From Tigriopus japonicus (lineage: Eukaryota; Arthropoda; Copepoda; Harpacticoida; Harpacticidae), in the NCBI GenBank assembly GCA_010645155.1, contig JAAGOF010000023.1:304421-368420 (forward strand): a stretch of DNA of 64,000 bases, written 5' to 3'. Positions 35,240-47,061 of this stretch are shown in pieces (positions within the stretch are counted from its first letter, which is position 1; every line of letters begins with the position of its first letter). The notes beneath the pieces were generated by a model. It was not told where the DNA came from, made no database searches, and saw nothing but the letters and a program-made list of their open reading frames with translations. The translations under genes were made by a program, and so were the position numbers.

Positions 35240-38200
35240 ATGTCCACGGACGTTCCCCTTTTGAACGATTATAAACGAACTTTTGTTCGGAACCGCCTCC
35301 TTCAGACGTTTACCGGTGGACTCCGATTGACAGGGTGCCCCTGGTACGGGGTGGTGGGGCAAATAGGACTTTTTGTCATTCCTGGTGTAGTGATAAGTGT
35401 GTTTTACCTATACCGGGATTGGGAACATTCTGGTTGGGGGCGTACAACGGCGTATGTGTTGTGTGGGGTTGTCGCATTCCTCTATGGAACCATTCTACAG
35501 AGTTTGGCTCATATCATCGAGAAACGGGCGGAGGCGGCCAGAGAGAATGTCGTGGCGGAAGTTGACAATTTGGGACAGGTCCAACCTTCAAGGCCGAAAA
35601 TTGACTTCATGGAAGATGAAGATAGAATTGCTCTTGATGGTTTTTGTGGTTTAGCCACGTGGAAGTTCCTCATCCCCAAGAAGAAGTACCGTTTCAACGT
35701 ATTTTTCCACCCTTTGGTCGGCGGCCTGACGAGTGGCCTGGGCCTGTACTTTTTACGGTGGGGCAGCATCCAAGATATTTTTGAGGGGACACATCGCGTA
35801 ATACTTGTCATCACTTTTGGATGGTTTGCAATCGTGAACGCCTTATACGGGCTTTTATTTAATCCTCCTCCTGAAATTGCAACTTTCCGGACTCTGGAAA
35901 TCTACGAAATCGGATCCCTGTCCAGACCGTTCCACGTCTTGTTTCTCGTCTTACCTCAGATTATTCTAGACTACTTGGTGGAAAATGGACCATTTGGCGG
36001 GATCGATCGCTATTGGTATGGATCAGAGCCATGGATTGGACTAAACTACGTGTCCCATATTGTCCTCACGACCATGCCATTACTATGGTTTTTGGGCCTC
36101 TTTCCAAACGTCGAGGCTTTTATTTTTTGGTTCGGCGAACAATTGCAGATATTTACCCTGGGGGGATCTGCCTCTTATAATCCGGTGCGGTTTGGTATTT
36201 ATCTGATCTTGTCGGTGATCCAATTCGGGCTCTTTTTTGCGTTTGGAGTTTTAGAGCCCGAATCAATCGGCAACTTAGTCACAATAGCTGGCATCACTGG
36301 ATACATTCTAAGTCTAGACCTGGTTGGCATCCTAGATCGGCTGCTTCATAAGATATGGAGAAGTTCCAGGGTTGATGCTCATCTAAATTCAAGTCAACAT
36401 CGCTACCATGTGCACCGATCAAAAACATCCAAAAAACACAACAATAAAGTGCCTTTCTCTAAAATCGCCCACACCGTCAAAGAATTCTTCACCCACGTGA
36501 TTTTTCTCACCACAACGATAGCAATACTGATCTGGTATCCGTACCAGCCATATCAAAAGCCAGCTCAAGGAGAATTCATCGAGTTTTGGGGCCCTGCCTT
36601 CAATGAAAGTAAAACCGGAAATGGCACCACGTGGCAGCTGAGAATGAATCGGACTTTTTCCATTCACGTGTTGGTGCTCGGTTGGATCTGTGCCGGATTG
36701 TACCTATTCCTCAAGATCACCAACGAAATTCAGAAGGTCTATGCCATATTTGGATGCGTTCGAAGTCCTTGTTATTCCAGTCACGTGGCCTCACTCCCAA
36801 ATATGATTTGGATCTGCTTTCGTTCCCTAATCATCCATTTTGGATCACCAATCTTGTTGTCATGTTATGTCAAGAATCTTATCGTCGAGGATTCAATTTT
36901 GTTCCTGGATCCGTTGCCAAAGTGGTTAGAAATTCTCGCTCTGATCCGAATCATGCGATGGATCTGGCAGAATTCCGAGGCTGCTCTCATTGAAGTGGGC
37001 ATGCTAAACCTGTTCCTTCTCATCAACTATCCTTTGGCCCAGAAATCGGGTTTCATCGGATTCTTTGTCAATGAGATATCGAGAGGTGTTCAACTCTTGG
37101 TATTTGGCTTTCTCCGTGATAGGATTAAACAGTTTATAGAGAAACTTTATTTTGTCATAAGCTTGACCGTGTCGTCCTTAGAAGATCGGGCCAGCAAGAG
37201 ATCCTACGCCGGTTGTCTGTTTCAACTGAATATTCTATTTTCCCCCTTTGTGATTGCGTTCATCCTCATCTCCTCTTTGATATCAGCACCTTTACTGGCG
37301 TTCTTTACGTTGCCGATTTTCTTCATAGCATTTCCAAGACCCATCAAGTTTTGGCCTGGACCAATTGGTTTACAAGCGAATTGCAGTGAGGACTCGGTGT
37401 ATTATCAACAAATGATTCCAGCCCTGATTCCATCCATTCACCGAGCAAATCGTGCCGGAAGTTTGGGCGTGCTTCATGTGGGAAGCTACTTGATTGTCCG
37501 ACATGAAGATAGACTGGTGTGGGTCCAAGTGCTGGAAAAGGGGAACAACTACTTTTACTATGGGGCCAAGGGCATGGAATTACAGGAGACAAGTTGTCAT
37601 AGCTTGGAAGCAACCAGACTGGATGACATCTTTTTGGACACGTTTGAGAAGGAGGCCTCGATGAATCGTTTTCTGTTTCACACCGTGACGCCTTTGGTTA
37701 ACCTCCCTGTCCTTATGTATTCCGATACGAGGAATGTCTTGACTGGAGTGATCGAATCTCAAGACACTTTGGGGTTAATCTGCAAGACCTATCTCCAAAC
37801 TCTGGTTTGGTACTTGTTCAAATGGATCATCAAGGCCAAGCATAAAAAATCCGGAGCAATTGTTAGGCACACAACGCAACCTGCTGTACAAGAAGAGGAA
37901 ACTACCACGGATATTGTCATCCCCCTGAACCAATTCCAACACCCTGATCCTGTGTTAAGTGAGAGTGTAAATGATATCGACCTAGATGAATGGCCCAGTT
38001 CAGAGTCCACGATTGACCAAGTGCAATGGGCTCAAACCACGACTTTGAATAATCCTGCTTTGGGCCCAAGGATATCTACCCCAGGTTCGACAATGTTTGA
38101 TCAAATGAGTGATATTGTGGACGGAGATTATGAGAGTGGCGTTGAAGACCCCCACGGCAAATCTCTCCCACGAAACAAACTTCTACCTCCCATTAACATT

Positions 38201-39256
38201 GGCCACTCGGGCTCCAAACCTATTCCTAAGGCAGATTCTCTTGAGAGCTTATCCAAGAAGTTGGATAGCATATATTTACCGGGAGGAGTTTTGGAAAAGA
38301 CTCCACAGGCTCAGAGACGAGAGCCAATGGCCAAAGAATTGACCTTTGTCAGTCCCAAGCAAGACCAAAGGACATTTAAGACTTTGATGGCCTCCAGATT
38401 GGCACCAGACCTAAATTGGTTAAATCTTCCAGAGTTCTTCAACATGCACGAGGAAATCTTGGAGAACAACTTTTCCAGGGAGTGGTTTGTGTTTGCCTTC
38501 ACGAGAACCTTCCAGCCTTTCTTGAAAACCCAAGGCCTTGACGATATAGACCAAGAACTTGAAGATCTCCTCGTAGACGAAGAGTTGACCAACATGTACA
38601 GAAAGGTCATCAAAGATGCCTTTTTGACAGTCTACGGATCCTATTCTGGTCGCAATGTCAATAGTTTGGCAGCAAGCGGAGGTCCAGCCTTGCCAGTCAA
38701 TGCTTTTGGATCCATTTTCCCAACATCAATCCAACTTGATTGGATCCGAAATGAAGCTCCTTCCTTCTTGGAACAAGTAATCCTCCCATCCATCCGTTCT
38801 GCCTTCAAATTAGCCATGGATCAAGTTCTTCTTGGTTATTTTTCCTCTATGGAAGAATTGGAGGAAAATCTAGTGGAACTAGACGAGAAATGGTACTTGG
38901 GTCTGGAGGATGAACCTGAGTGGAAAAAGGCTGTCTCTCGCCAAGTTCCAAACCTCTTCAGTGTCTCTGCCATTGAATCTGGAGGACGTACCACGCGAAC
39001 CCTATATCGATCTCACATGCTTAGCTTAAGGGAATGTCAGGTAAATGTGGGTCGACTGAACCCAGAAGTTGTGAAAGGCTTATGGGCCTCGCTGAACTTG
39101 GAACTTCTTTACTTGACCAACGACGACGATGAGAGGTATTCTATTCAGGCTGAAGAACGTTTACTTCGCAATCTTACTGTCCAAGTGGCAGATCCCCCCT
39201 TAGGATACACTATTCATTCGTCAGCTGCAATTCGACAAGGAATCGAACCTTTGTGA
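35240..39256 (+). CDS. PCNX4: Pecanex-like protein 4 (multi-pass membrane protein)
   Basis: One uninterrupted exon of 1338 residues. The ATG at 35240 is chosen because the protein then opens with MSTDVPLLNDYK, matching the start of vertebrate PCNX4 (VPLLNDYK), which is about 1170 residues long. The first 700 or so residues hold many hydrophobic membrane segments with short charged links. The pecanex C-terminal domain lies around 735-800, with GSYLIVRHEDRLVWVQVLE and then GMELQETSCHSLEATRLDDIF, strongly like PCNX4. A low-complexity acidic stretch (about 880-1030) precedes a conserved C-terminal block with W and F residues. Pecanex proteins are ER or endomembrane proteins linked in flies to Notch signalling. 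The exact role of the type 4 branch is unknown. Extra length comes mainly from the variable region. The lack of introns is notable. Confidence 0.9.
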   Translation: MSTDVPLLNDYKRTFVRNRLLQTFTGGLRLTGCPWYGVVGQIGLFVIPGVVISVFYLYRDWEHSGWGRTTAYVLCGVVAFLYGTILQSLAHIIEKRAEAARENVVAEVDNLGQVQPSRPKIDFMEDEDRIALDGFCGLATWKFLIPKKKYRFNVFFHPLVGGLTSGLGLYFLRWGSIQDIFEGTHRVILVITFGWFAIVNALYGLLFNPPPEIATFRTLEIYEIGSLSRPFHVLFLVLPQIILDYLVENGPFGGIDRYWYGSEPWIGLNYVSHIVLTTMPLLWFLGLFPNVEAFIFWFGEQLQIFTLGGSASYNPVRFGIYLILSVIQFGLFFAFGVLEPESIGNLVTIAGITGYILSLDLVGILDRLLHKIWRSSRVDAHLNSSQHRYHVHRSKTSKKHNNKVPFSKIAHTVKEFFTHVIFLTTTIAILIWYPYQPYQKPAQGEFIEFWGPAFNESKTGNGTTWQLRMNRTFSIHVLVLGWICAGLYLFLKITNEIQKVYAIFGCVRSPCYSSHVASLPNMIWICFRSLIIHFGSPILLSCYVKNLIVEDSILFLDPLPKWLEILALIRIMRWIWQNSEAALIEVGMLNLFLLINYPLAQKSGFIGFFVNEISRGVQLLVFGFLRDRIKQFIEKLYFVISLTVSSLEDRASKRSYAGCLFQLNILFSPFVIAFILISSLISAPLLAFFTLPIFFIAFPRPIKFWPGPIGLQANCSEDSVYYQQMIPALIPSIHRANRAGSLGVLHVGSYLIVRHEDRLVWVQVLEKGNNYFYYGAKGMELQETSCHSLEATRLDDIFLDTFEKEASMNRFLFHTVTPLVNLPVLMYSDTRNVLTGVIESQDTLGLICKTYLQTLVWYLFKWIIKAKHKKSGAIVRHTTQPAVQEEETTTDIVIPLNQFQHPDPVLSESVNDIDLDEWPSSESTIDQVQWAQTTTLNNPALGPRISTPGSTMFDQMSDIVDGDYESGVEDPHGKSLPRNKLLPPINIGHSGSKPIPKADSLESLSKKLDSIYLPGGVLEKTPQAQRREPMAKELTFVSPKQDQRTFKTLMASRLAPDLNWLNLPEFFNMHEEILENNFSREWFVFAFTRTFQPFLKTQGLDDIDQELEDLLVDEELTNMYRKVIKDAFLTVYGSYSGRNVNSLAASGGPALPVNAFGSIFPTSIQLDWIRNEAPSFLEQVILPSIRSAFKLAMDQVLLGYFSSMEELEENLVELDEKWYLGLEDEPEWKKAVSRQVPNLFSVSAIESGGRTTRTLYRSHMLSLRECQVNVGRLNPEVVKGLWASLNLELLYLTNDDDERYSIQAEERLLRNLTVQVADPPLGYTIHSSAAIRQGIEPL

Positions 39257-39353
39257 CTTATTGTTTTATGAGAGATGAGAACAATTCATGACGTTGTGCC
39301 AAATTCGGTGAACACACACTCACACATACAGCATAGCACAATTATCGATAGAA

Positions 39354-39359
39354 AATAAA
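39354..39359 (+). terminator. Poly(A) signal of the pecanex-like gene
   Basis: AATAAA about 100 bases after the stop codon, implying a short 3' UTR. Confidence 0.6.
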
Positions 39360-40712
39360 GAGACTAGGTATTCTGTTCAAACCAATTACTTATCAAATCA
39401 ACACCTGCACATATTAGAAAGGCTTGTTGTTTTTCTTACTGGATTGTTTTTGGAGCTTTAGTGGCCATGAAAGACGAGAGAGATTAAATTACTCAAAAGA
39501 AGTTTTACATTCTAGTGATCACTTCTACAATAGAATAGGACGTCACTTCGAGGAAGAAATCGGGAATTCATTTCAAGTTGGCCTAATCGCGTGGAACACT
39601 TGTTCCATCACAAAGTCATATATGATTCAAGGACGTCACCTCTTTCTTTTCAATGCATGTTTCAGAAAACTTAAATAGGAGTAACAGAACCATAGTCTTT
39701 CTCTAAATTTTCCTGTTTTGTTAGTCATGCTTGCTAACCTTGAATGTATTACAATTTTTATGACCCCTTGAGCTCATGTATGCACATTGATTCGATAGGC
39801 CTGAAAAGCACTTGTTGATGCCATTGTGACCTTCAGTAACACTTACAAATGAAAACAGTCGTGGCTGTTATCAAGGATGGGATGTGACAGTTTGGCTACA
39901 ATTTCGAGGGGTGCATTCGATTTGCTGAATTTGAATTGAGTCCATACCGTGATCATCGCTGTGTTTGGGTGCTTAATTGCTTAAGGTGGAGTCTAGAAGA
40001 AGTGTGACAGTTGCAGGTGGGAAATATCGCATCTCATTCCGCCCTTGAACTCGACGACTGGCGGAAGTACTACATACAGTACAACTAATGTACCACGAGG
40101 AAGACCTCCTTGGACTCTCGTGGGTCGATTTGAATGGCAAGAACAGGATAACTGTATCAAAACATGAATCGCTTATGATGACCTCATTTTGATTATCACT
40201 AGCAGCACATCCCATAAGTCTTGTCAATGTGTGATAGTTTGTCAAAAAAAGAAGTTGGTTTGAGCATCAAAGGGGGTTAGGTTAGCTTTTTATGACTCCG
40301 GTTGAAAACAAGTGCATAAATATCTAATGGAAATTAAAACAAATAAAGGCCTATGAAATTTTGAATCTATTAAGCAATTTTGCGTTTTTGGAAAAAGATG
40401 ACGTAAGAAAAAAAATCTGCCAATATTTGAATACAGTCGAAGCGAAAAAATCGATGAAAGACTCACTATTAATTAAAGAATAATTTTGTGAACAAAAATG
40501 TAACCAGTACATAACGTCTTTTGATGCAAAAATAACTTAGAGAAAAATTCTTAAACTCAGCGTCAACTGCATTATTTTCTTTTAAAACTTAAAATTCCAA
40601 ACGACGGTGGCATAGTGACAAGACTTTCAGGATTTGGTGCATAAAGTTCAAAAATTTAAAAGAAATTGTGACCGAAAGAGCAGAGAGCAACCTTCCAAGT
40701 GTGTCTCCTACA
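39360..40712. other. Intergenic sequence upstream of the RIM-like exon
   Basis: No coding sequence recognised. It lies between two genes on the same strand, so it likely holds the promoter or 5' UTR of the next gene. The frame is open upstream of the ATG at 40713 but without another ATG. Confidence 0.35.
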
Positions 40713-41323
40713 ATGGATCAGCTCAGCCCAATGTTGGAGGATCTCTCTCCTGAAGAGCGAGATCAGATCATCCAAGTGATGCAAAGAGATCAGGTCTTCC
40801 ATTCTAGTTCAGCCGAATCGGTCACTTCTTCGATTTCGATTTCTTCGTATTCCGCCTCTATTTCCGCCCATTCCTCGCTGCTCTCGGACAATCTCAGCCC
40901 CAAAGCAAAAACCAATGTATCCAATGAAATCATCTCAAATTCACCGGAATTAAACCGTTCCTCGCCCAAAGCAGCCGACAATCAATCCTCATACGATTAT
41001 CTTTTGAAACCGATCGCATCCGAGGAGAAAACCACAATCCTAGAGGATAATTTGGCTCAGAAAACTCACAATAATCATAGTTTTGAGAGTATTTCCTTGA
41101 GTTCGGCCAATGGCCCAGAGGACAAGGAATGTTGCCCAAGGAGACCTTCGGCTATCTCAAGTATTTCTGAATCGAATAGTTTTTTGAACGCATTCGAGGG
41201 TTTGAATAATCCCGGTGACATGACTCTGGATTTAAGTGTTTTGGCACCAGAGGAACAACGGAAGATCCTGGAGGTCATCCGTAAAGACACCATTCTCCAG
41301 CTTTACATTGATCTTAAAGTCAG
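40713..41323 (+). CDS. First coding exon of a probable RIM-like (Rab3-effector) protein
   Basis: An exon of 203 codons plus 2 bases that starts at ACAATGG (good start context) and ends at a consensus donor AG|GTAAGA. It encodes MDQLSPMLEDLSPEERDQII, a Ser-rich disordered middle (SSISISSYSASIS), and a second, similar helix LSVLAPEEQRKILEVIRKD near the end. Both helices resemble the LSHLTEEEREIIMAVMDRQ helix at the N-terminus of RIM-family active-zone proteins, which binds Rab3 and normally precedes a zinc finger. The zinc finger is not in this exon. The remaining exons would lie downstream. The family call rests on a short motif, so it could be another Rab effector. Confidence 0.5.
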
Positions 41324-44300
41324 GTAAGAATGAGATTCGTATCTATGTATATTACATCTTCATTAAACTTGAAAACAGAAGATCAGGTCTTGATTTCACG
41401 AAACTTTGAGAGAATATTTAATAGAAAGCCCGGTAACGAGGGCAGATTGAAATCACTTGGTTGGACAATTACAAATAAGTGCCCTTGAGCATATATGAAC
41501 CCTAGGATTTGAGGTCAGTTTATGCTCCGAACTCATTAAGCTAACGATGAACGTACTCGATTATTCCCATCTCAATTCTGGTAGAACCAGATTGACCTCT
41601 TCATCCAAACCAATCGGCCCATTATTGCCGGATATTCAAATCCAGTTCAGGAACCAAACGAAACGAAACCTACTCTGGTTCCTCAATCCAATCCAGGCCT
41701 AATCTCATTGTGAAAGTGACTCCAACCTCAAAGCTTAGGTGCCAAGTGAAGATAGACTGAGAAGAGCGTAGACCCCTCAAATCCCTTATTCCTTCCTTCC
41801 TTCCTTGAGAGGCAGCATTTGCATTTCCAAATGAAATTCAATACTTGCCCACCTCAGGTCAGCGAGGAAGGTCTACTACCTAGTATACTACAACATTCAC
41901 CGGGGGTGCTCCCATCTTCTACTCATTGATTTAACATGCCTAGTCAATTGCCAAGTCCATCCTGACCCTAGCCAGAGGAGCTTGGCTTCCACCAAACACA
42001 CGGAATGATGTTGGTTTTTCCAGATTTTCTTCTCGAAAAAATACCTCAAGCATGGACTCCATCGCCACTGTAGTAGACGGTGTATGTATGTATGTATGTA
42101 GTATTTGGGTGGTTGGCGGAACCTCCCTCGATCATTTGGAAGGCGCTCGTTGCCTCGATGAGATCTTGAGCGCCCAAAGCTCAAATAATCAATTCCATAA
42201 ACCCTGCCAAGGGCCGATTGATCGGTTCAAGACTGAGTTACCAGTGTAGATTACAAGCTCGGATTGAATTGTCCACTACGGAAAGACGGGTTGTTGTTGA
42301 TGTTGTTGGTTGGAATCAGTGTAGCATTAAAAGCCACTCGGAATGGACTCGTGTAGTACCTTATGTAGTGTTTTGCTCCGCATAGAAAAAGATAGCAAAG
42401 TGATCGAAGAGTTTGGCGTGCAACTGGATCGTCGAAGGGCTTGACCATGCAAAAATTGGTTTGAAACACGATAATGGATTTAATGTGTTTGAGTCTCGTG
42501 AATTAAACGAGACTTCTACCGTAGTGTTCGATTTGGCTCAGTGTCTATTAATATTCTCGTTGGTTGATTGTCAAGGTAAGACCTGGTTAAATTTTATTAT
42601 CCACACATCTGTTTGCGGAAGGTTTAGAATTAGTAACAAAATTGTTTTCAGGAAATGATAAATTCAGCAGGAAAGATGGAAACCTTTTTTTGAATATGAT
42701 GAATTTGGTCAAAAAAGTATGTAAATCGCTCTTGGCACCAATCATCATCCCAAGAGATCTTGAACCATTAGCGAGCGACCAGCGTTCAGAAAGAACCGTT
42801 TGGTTAAATTATGAAATAAAAAGGCCTCCAAAACTGATTTTTTTCTTTCGCCATCTATCATGAGATCAAGTCTTAAAGTGTTTGGCAATGGCTCTTCAAA
42901 CAGTCCATACCAATCCATCCCCGCCCAATTACTATCGCTCCAAGGTTTTTGCAAGTCTTACGAATTGGCAATCCCATCAGAACAACTCAAACTTGATGGT
43001 TCATGTCCACGAAAACGGTTTGATTGACCGCATGCTCCCTCCCTCCTTCAAGATCCTCAGTTTTGGGTGCTGGAATTGGCGTCATTAACCCTCCTAAGAC
43101 CATTCAACCTACCATATCCTGGCTGCATTTTGATCATCATTATGTCTGTCAATCTCTCCACGCAAAAAAACTGCCTCGATGACCAAAATCTTGGGTGTCG
43201 TAAAGCCCCTTTCTGAGATTGGAAGTCTTTTTGCGTGGGAGGTAGTTGCATATCTATCCACTGAGAGCCTCCATAGCTGTGTAGATCTGGTATACGTATA
43301 GTAGAGACAGACGCGGGATCCCTGTGGAAGATGCTTGATGAATCGACGAAATGGGATTGGTCCTGTTAGAATCCCAACTTGGGGGTCGGTTGATTACCCG
43401 CTATCCTTAACAAGGGTGGGATGTTGGTTGGGATGATTCTCTTCCTGTTTCCAAGAAAACCAATGGCAAATCCTCAAGGGAAACCTGCGTTCAAGGCTCC
43501 CATCGATTACTACTCATTACAATAGTGCTCGTCATGATTGATCGTGTTGAAATTCACTTTGACACGTTTTTTACACGAATCTGGCAACAGGCCTGGCTGG
43601 GTATATTTTGGACAGAACATCTGGTCAAAATTGAAACAAGTAGATGATTGAACCCGATACCGATGGTTATCAATTGCAGTTGACGTTATGTAATTGGCAA
43701 AGCAAGAGCATGATGCCAAGAAAATGAACTTCCAATTCAAGTGTAAAAAGTGGCCTTGAAACCCTTGGAAACCCTTTTTGCAAAGGTTTGGTGATTTATA
43801 GTGCCTCAAAATTGCACTTTGTTCCGTAGAATATCATAACATGCAAAAGTTTTGTTGCATGGATTGGCAAGAAAATAGGAATATGATTCATAACTTGAAC
43901 ATCATTAAATAACGAAGAGCAACAAACGTTGATGTTCATTGGTGGAACGAACAAATTAGCGTCGATTTAACTCATTAAGTTTAGTTGGCAAGGCAACACA
44001 ATCCACCATGATCTCTTTCTAAATTTGCCAAACTTGCAAAAATGCAACATATCAAAGCCCACGTGAATTATCTTGTTTTCATTCGGAAAAGGGCACAAAT
44101 ATTGCACCTACATGTAGTAACGTTAGAATATTACACGCTTTCAGTATCCAACAACAGATTACAATTTCCATCAACTAAGAATTAGATCACAAGTACTTGG
44201 ATGACAACTTTCCACTACTTTTTTGGGTTTTTTATCGTTCAAGTACCACCATTTTCTGTGATTTGACGAATGCCATTTCCTTGTAAGTCCGAACTAAGTG

Positions 44301-46738
44301 CACTTCCTCCTCTCTGTCCACGATATGACACATTATTTTGTGTCTCAATACGTAGTCATGTGAGTAATCCTCAATGGACTTCCTCATGTTGTCTCCCTAA
44401 TTTGCAGTTGCTCAAATCTTGTTTCCCCCGTGAGTGCTAAGTTAAATGTCCTTCTGAAAAATCTGATTGCTCAGAGGCCTGGTCATTTATTTGAGGCCCG
44501 ATGGTTTTGGTGCCAACATATAGTATAATTTTCAAACAAAAACAAGTGAGCTCAATGGTTCAATAATTCTTTTAATAAAGCGTTAGATTACCTGAAAATC
44601 GGTTCTTTCGCTAGTCTTTCAAATAATAATTTGTCGACTCTTTCAAAAATCAAGTGAATGACTTCACGGAAGATTTTGTGTGGTTAAAAGTCGGAGGTAT
44701 TTTTAGCAACTCCTTTTGTGTCCTATTTCGGGGCGGGTCTTCACATCTCCGTTTGTTTTAGGAGACACGCATTTGTAGAAGGATGGATAGATGAAGATAA
44801 CAGTTTTCAAGATACCTTTTTTTCACTCGGAATCTCTTCCCGGAAACCCAAAGTGCCAATTAAGAGATGCATTGCGTGTAATCTCTTGACAATTTACTAA
44901 AACCATCACGGACACCTCTCTATACTGCAAAGTATGAACAAAGATCTATACTCTATGTACAGTAATTACCGAACTTCTATTTAAAAAAAATCAAGGCCTC
45001 AAAACGCCTTGAGGTCCAAAACGAACGATGAGGAATGAAACCTAGTGCCTCCCAATAAAATTGAACTAATTTGAATGTCGAAACTTTCTCATCCGAACCA
45101 ATTTGGGATCGAATTCATAAATATTCCCAGGCTTAATTTTCATTCATGTCGAGCTCGGCCATGAAACCTATAGTAAAAATGCCAAAACAAAAGACATTGT
45201 CCTGACACAATGTTTTCACCTTCCATCGCGGAGGCCACATTGGAAAGACTCCAACTTTGTTTTTCACTTTTTATTTACCCAGGGCTAAATTGAGGACATT
45301 TGGCGTTCCACAAGGGTGAGTTCTTGTGCCTTGTAGGTTGGCTTTTTTATCAAGAACAGAGAATTGAGGCAAAAAAGCGCTTGCAAAACTGCTCGAATCT
45401 AGTATATGTGCGTCTTGTTATGAGAAGATGGGTTAAAGTGGGAGTGAGTTTGGCAAGAAATCATGCAAGAGAATAGATATCGTATAATGCCCAATTCACG
45501 GGAAAAAATCCCTTGAGCCCATCTGGCTTCATTTGGATGCAAATGAGTTAGGTTGTCAATGAAGCCGGTATGAACTCATTCTTTACCTTGCACTACACTA
45601 CAGTATATGTTAACAGTCCCGAGCACCTAAGATTGGCACTGGGCCTCTAAAGCTTCGCGATGCATATTCAAATTTCCCCATTCCTAGCCCTCTTGTGGAT
45701 GTGATTTACACTCCCTGGGATAAATTAGAAATTTTGGGATTTCTTTAATTCGACAAATATTTTGCGCCTCGTTGTGGGAGAATTCGAAAGGATTAAGGAT
45801 ACTTCCACTAGAATCCCATGAGTTAGTTTGTGATCACGAAATGTTAATCAATCGATGGAATGCAAATAAAATTACTTGAATTACATGAAGGAAAGGAAAT
45901 CAAGATTCATGGGATTACATTAGTGTCGGGAAATTCATTTAGCTTTCAAAGAATGCTCAATCGTGACAACCTTGTCTCTTTTGAAAAGTACATAAAATTC
46001 TAATATCATTTCAATGGATTATTTAAGTGGGCAGTTTTGTTTTATTACAAAGCATCAAGGATTGAGCTAACTCGCATATTTGCCAAGATGAATTAGGAAT
46101 ATTTCACTTGTCACAAAATGTAGCCATATTTTGAGCTCAATTTATTGTAGTGATGACAACTTAATGTGTCAAAATGTTGCAAAGAGGACTTTTTTCCTCC
46201 GCTTGCAATGACTAAGCGTCCTTGACAACTTTTTAGCATTTGCTCAATCTCATCTCTGCCAATAGCTCAATCAGGTACTCTTAAAGGAAAACCTCACATT
46301 TACATTCATGTCATTTTCGACTCATTAGCCTGCTTCTTCTATCTTTCTCTTTTGTCCTAAATGAGGTTCTTTAATAAAAGCCTCCTATCTGCACACCAGA
46401 TCCCTCTTCAGTTCACCCGATAACATCACTTCACCCGGCAAAATCAAACAAGAGCTCTAGGTTTGCACGTTTTGTATCTAAGGAGAGGGGTGCTCGTTTC
46501 CAGCAAATCAAGAAGTTATTTGTCCAAAAAAACCAAGTTTGTTTGTTTTTTGCTGGTTTTATCCATTTATTTGTCAATTTTGGTTTTATTTCCAATTTAC
46601 GTTAAAACACAAGATCGAAAAATATTCCGTCCTAGGAAAGATGAGCCCAAAAATATTCAACCTAAAACTGAAACCAATTTAATCCTACCAAAATGCGACG
46701 ATTTTTGAGTTTACATGATTGCCTATTTATGTCATTAT
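41324..46738. other. Probable large intron of the RIM-like gene
   Basis: Begins with the GTAAGA donor of the 40.7-kb exon. No further exon was recognised in this stretch. About 42083-42101 is a short TGTA microsatellite. Isolated open frames of 60-95 codons on both strands lack paired splice sites and family similarity. Confidence 0.35.
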
Positions 46739-47053
46739 TAGGGCTCGGATAAAGTTGTTAAATGCAACTTGCACCAAAAATTTCAAGTTTTAGCCAATTT
46801 ATTCAAAATTAGCAACTTTTCGATTTTTCGCAACAAACAGCAAATTTTGGCATTTTTTACCTTGAACACTTAAATTCTGCAGGATATTAGACAAAACATT
46901 GGCCAAATTTTACATTTTTATCAAAAAGTGACATTTTTAGGTCAGAAAACAGCAACTTCTTAGTAACTTTCGTCGAATTGAGTGCAACTTCTAACAAAAA
47001 ATATTGCAACTTTAGTGCTAAAGACTGCAGACTGCAACTTTTTCTAAGCCCTA
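46739..47053. mobile_element. hAT-type MITE, TAGGGCTCGG family, copy 2
   Basis: A 315-bp element with ends TAGGGCTCGGATAAAGTTG and, inverted, TAGGGCTTAGAAAAAGTTG. A perfect 8-bp duplication GTCATTAT flanks it (46731-46738 and 47054-47061). It is the same family as 2043-2678, with shorter AT-rich interior and no coding capacity. Confidence 0.88.
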
Positions 47054-47061
47054 GTCATTAT

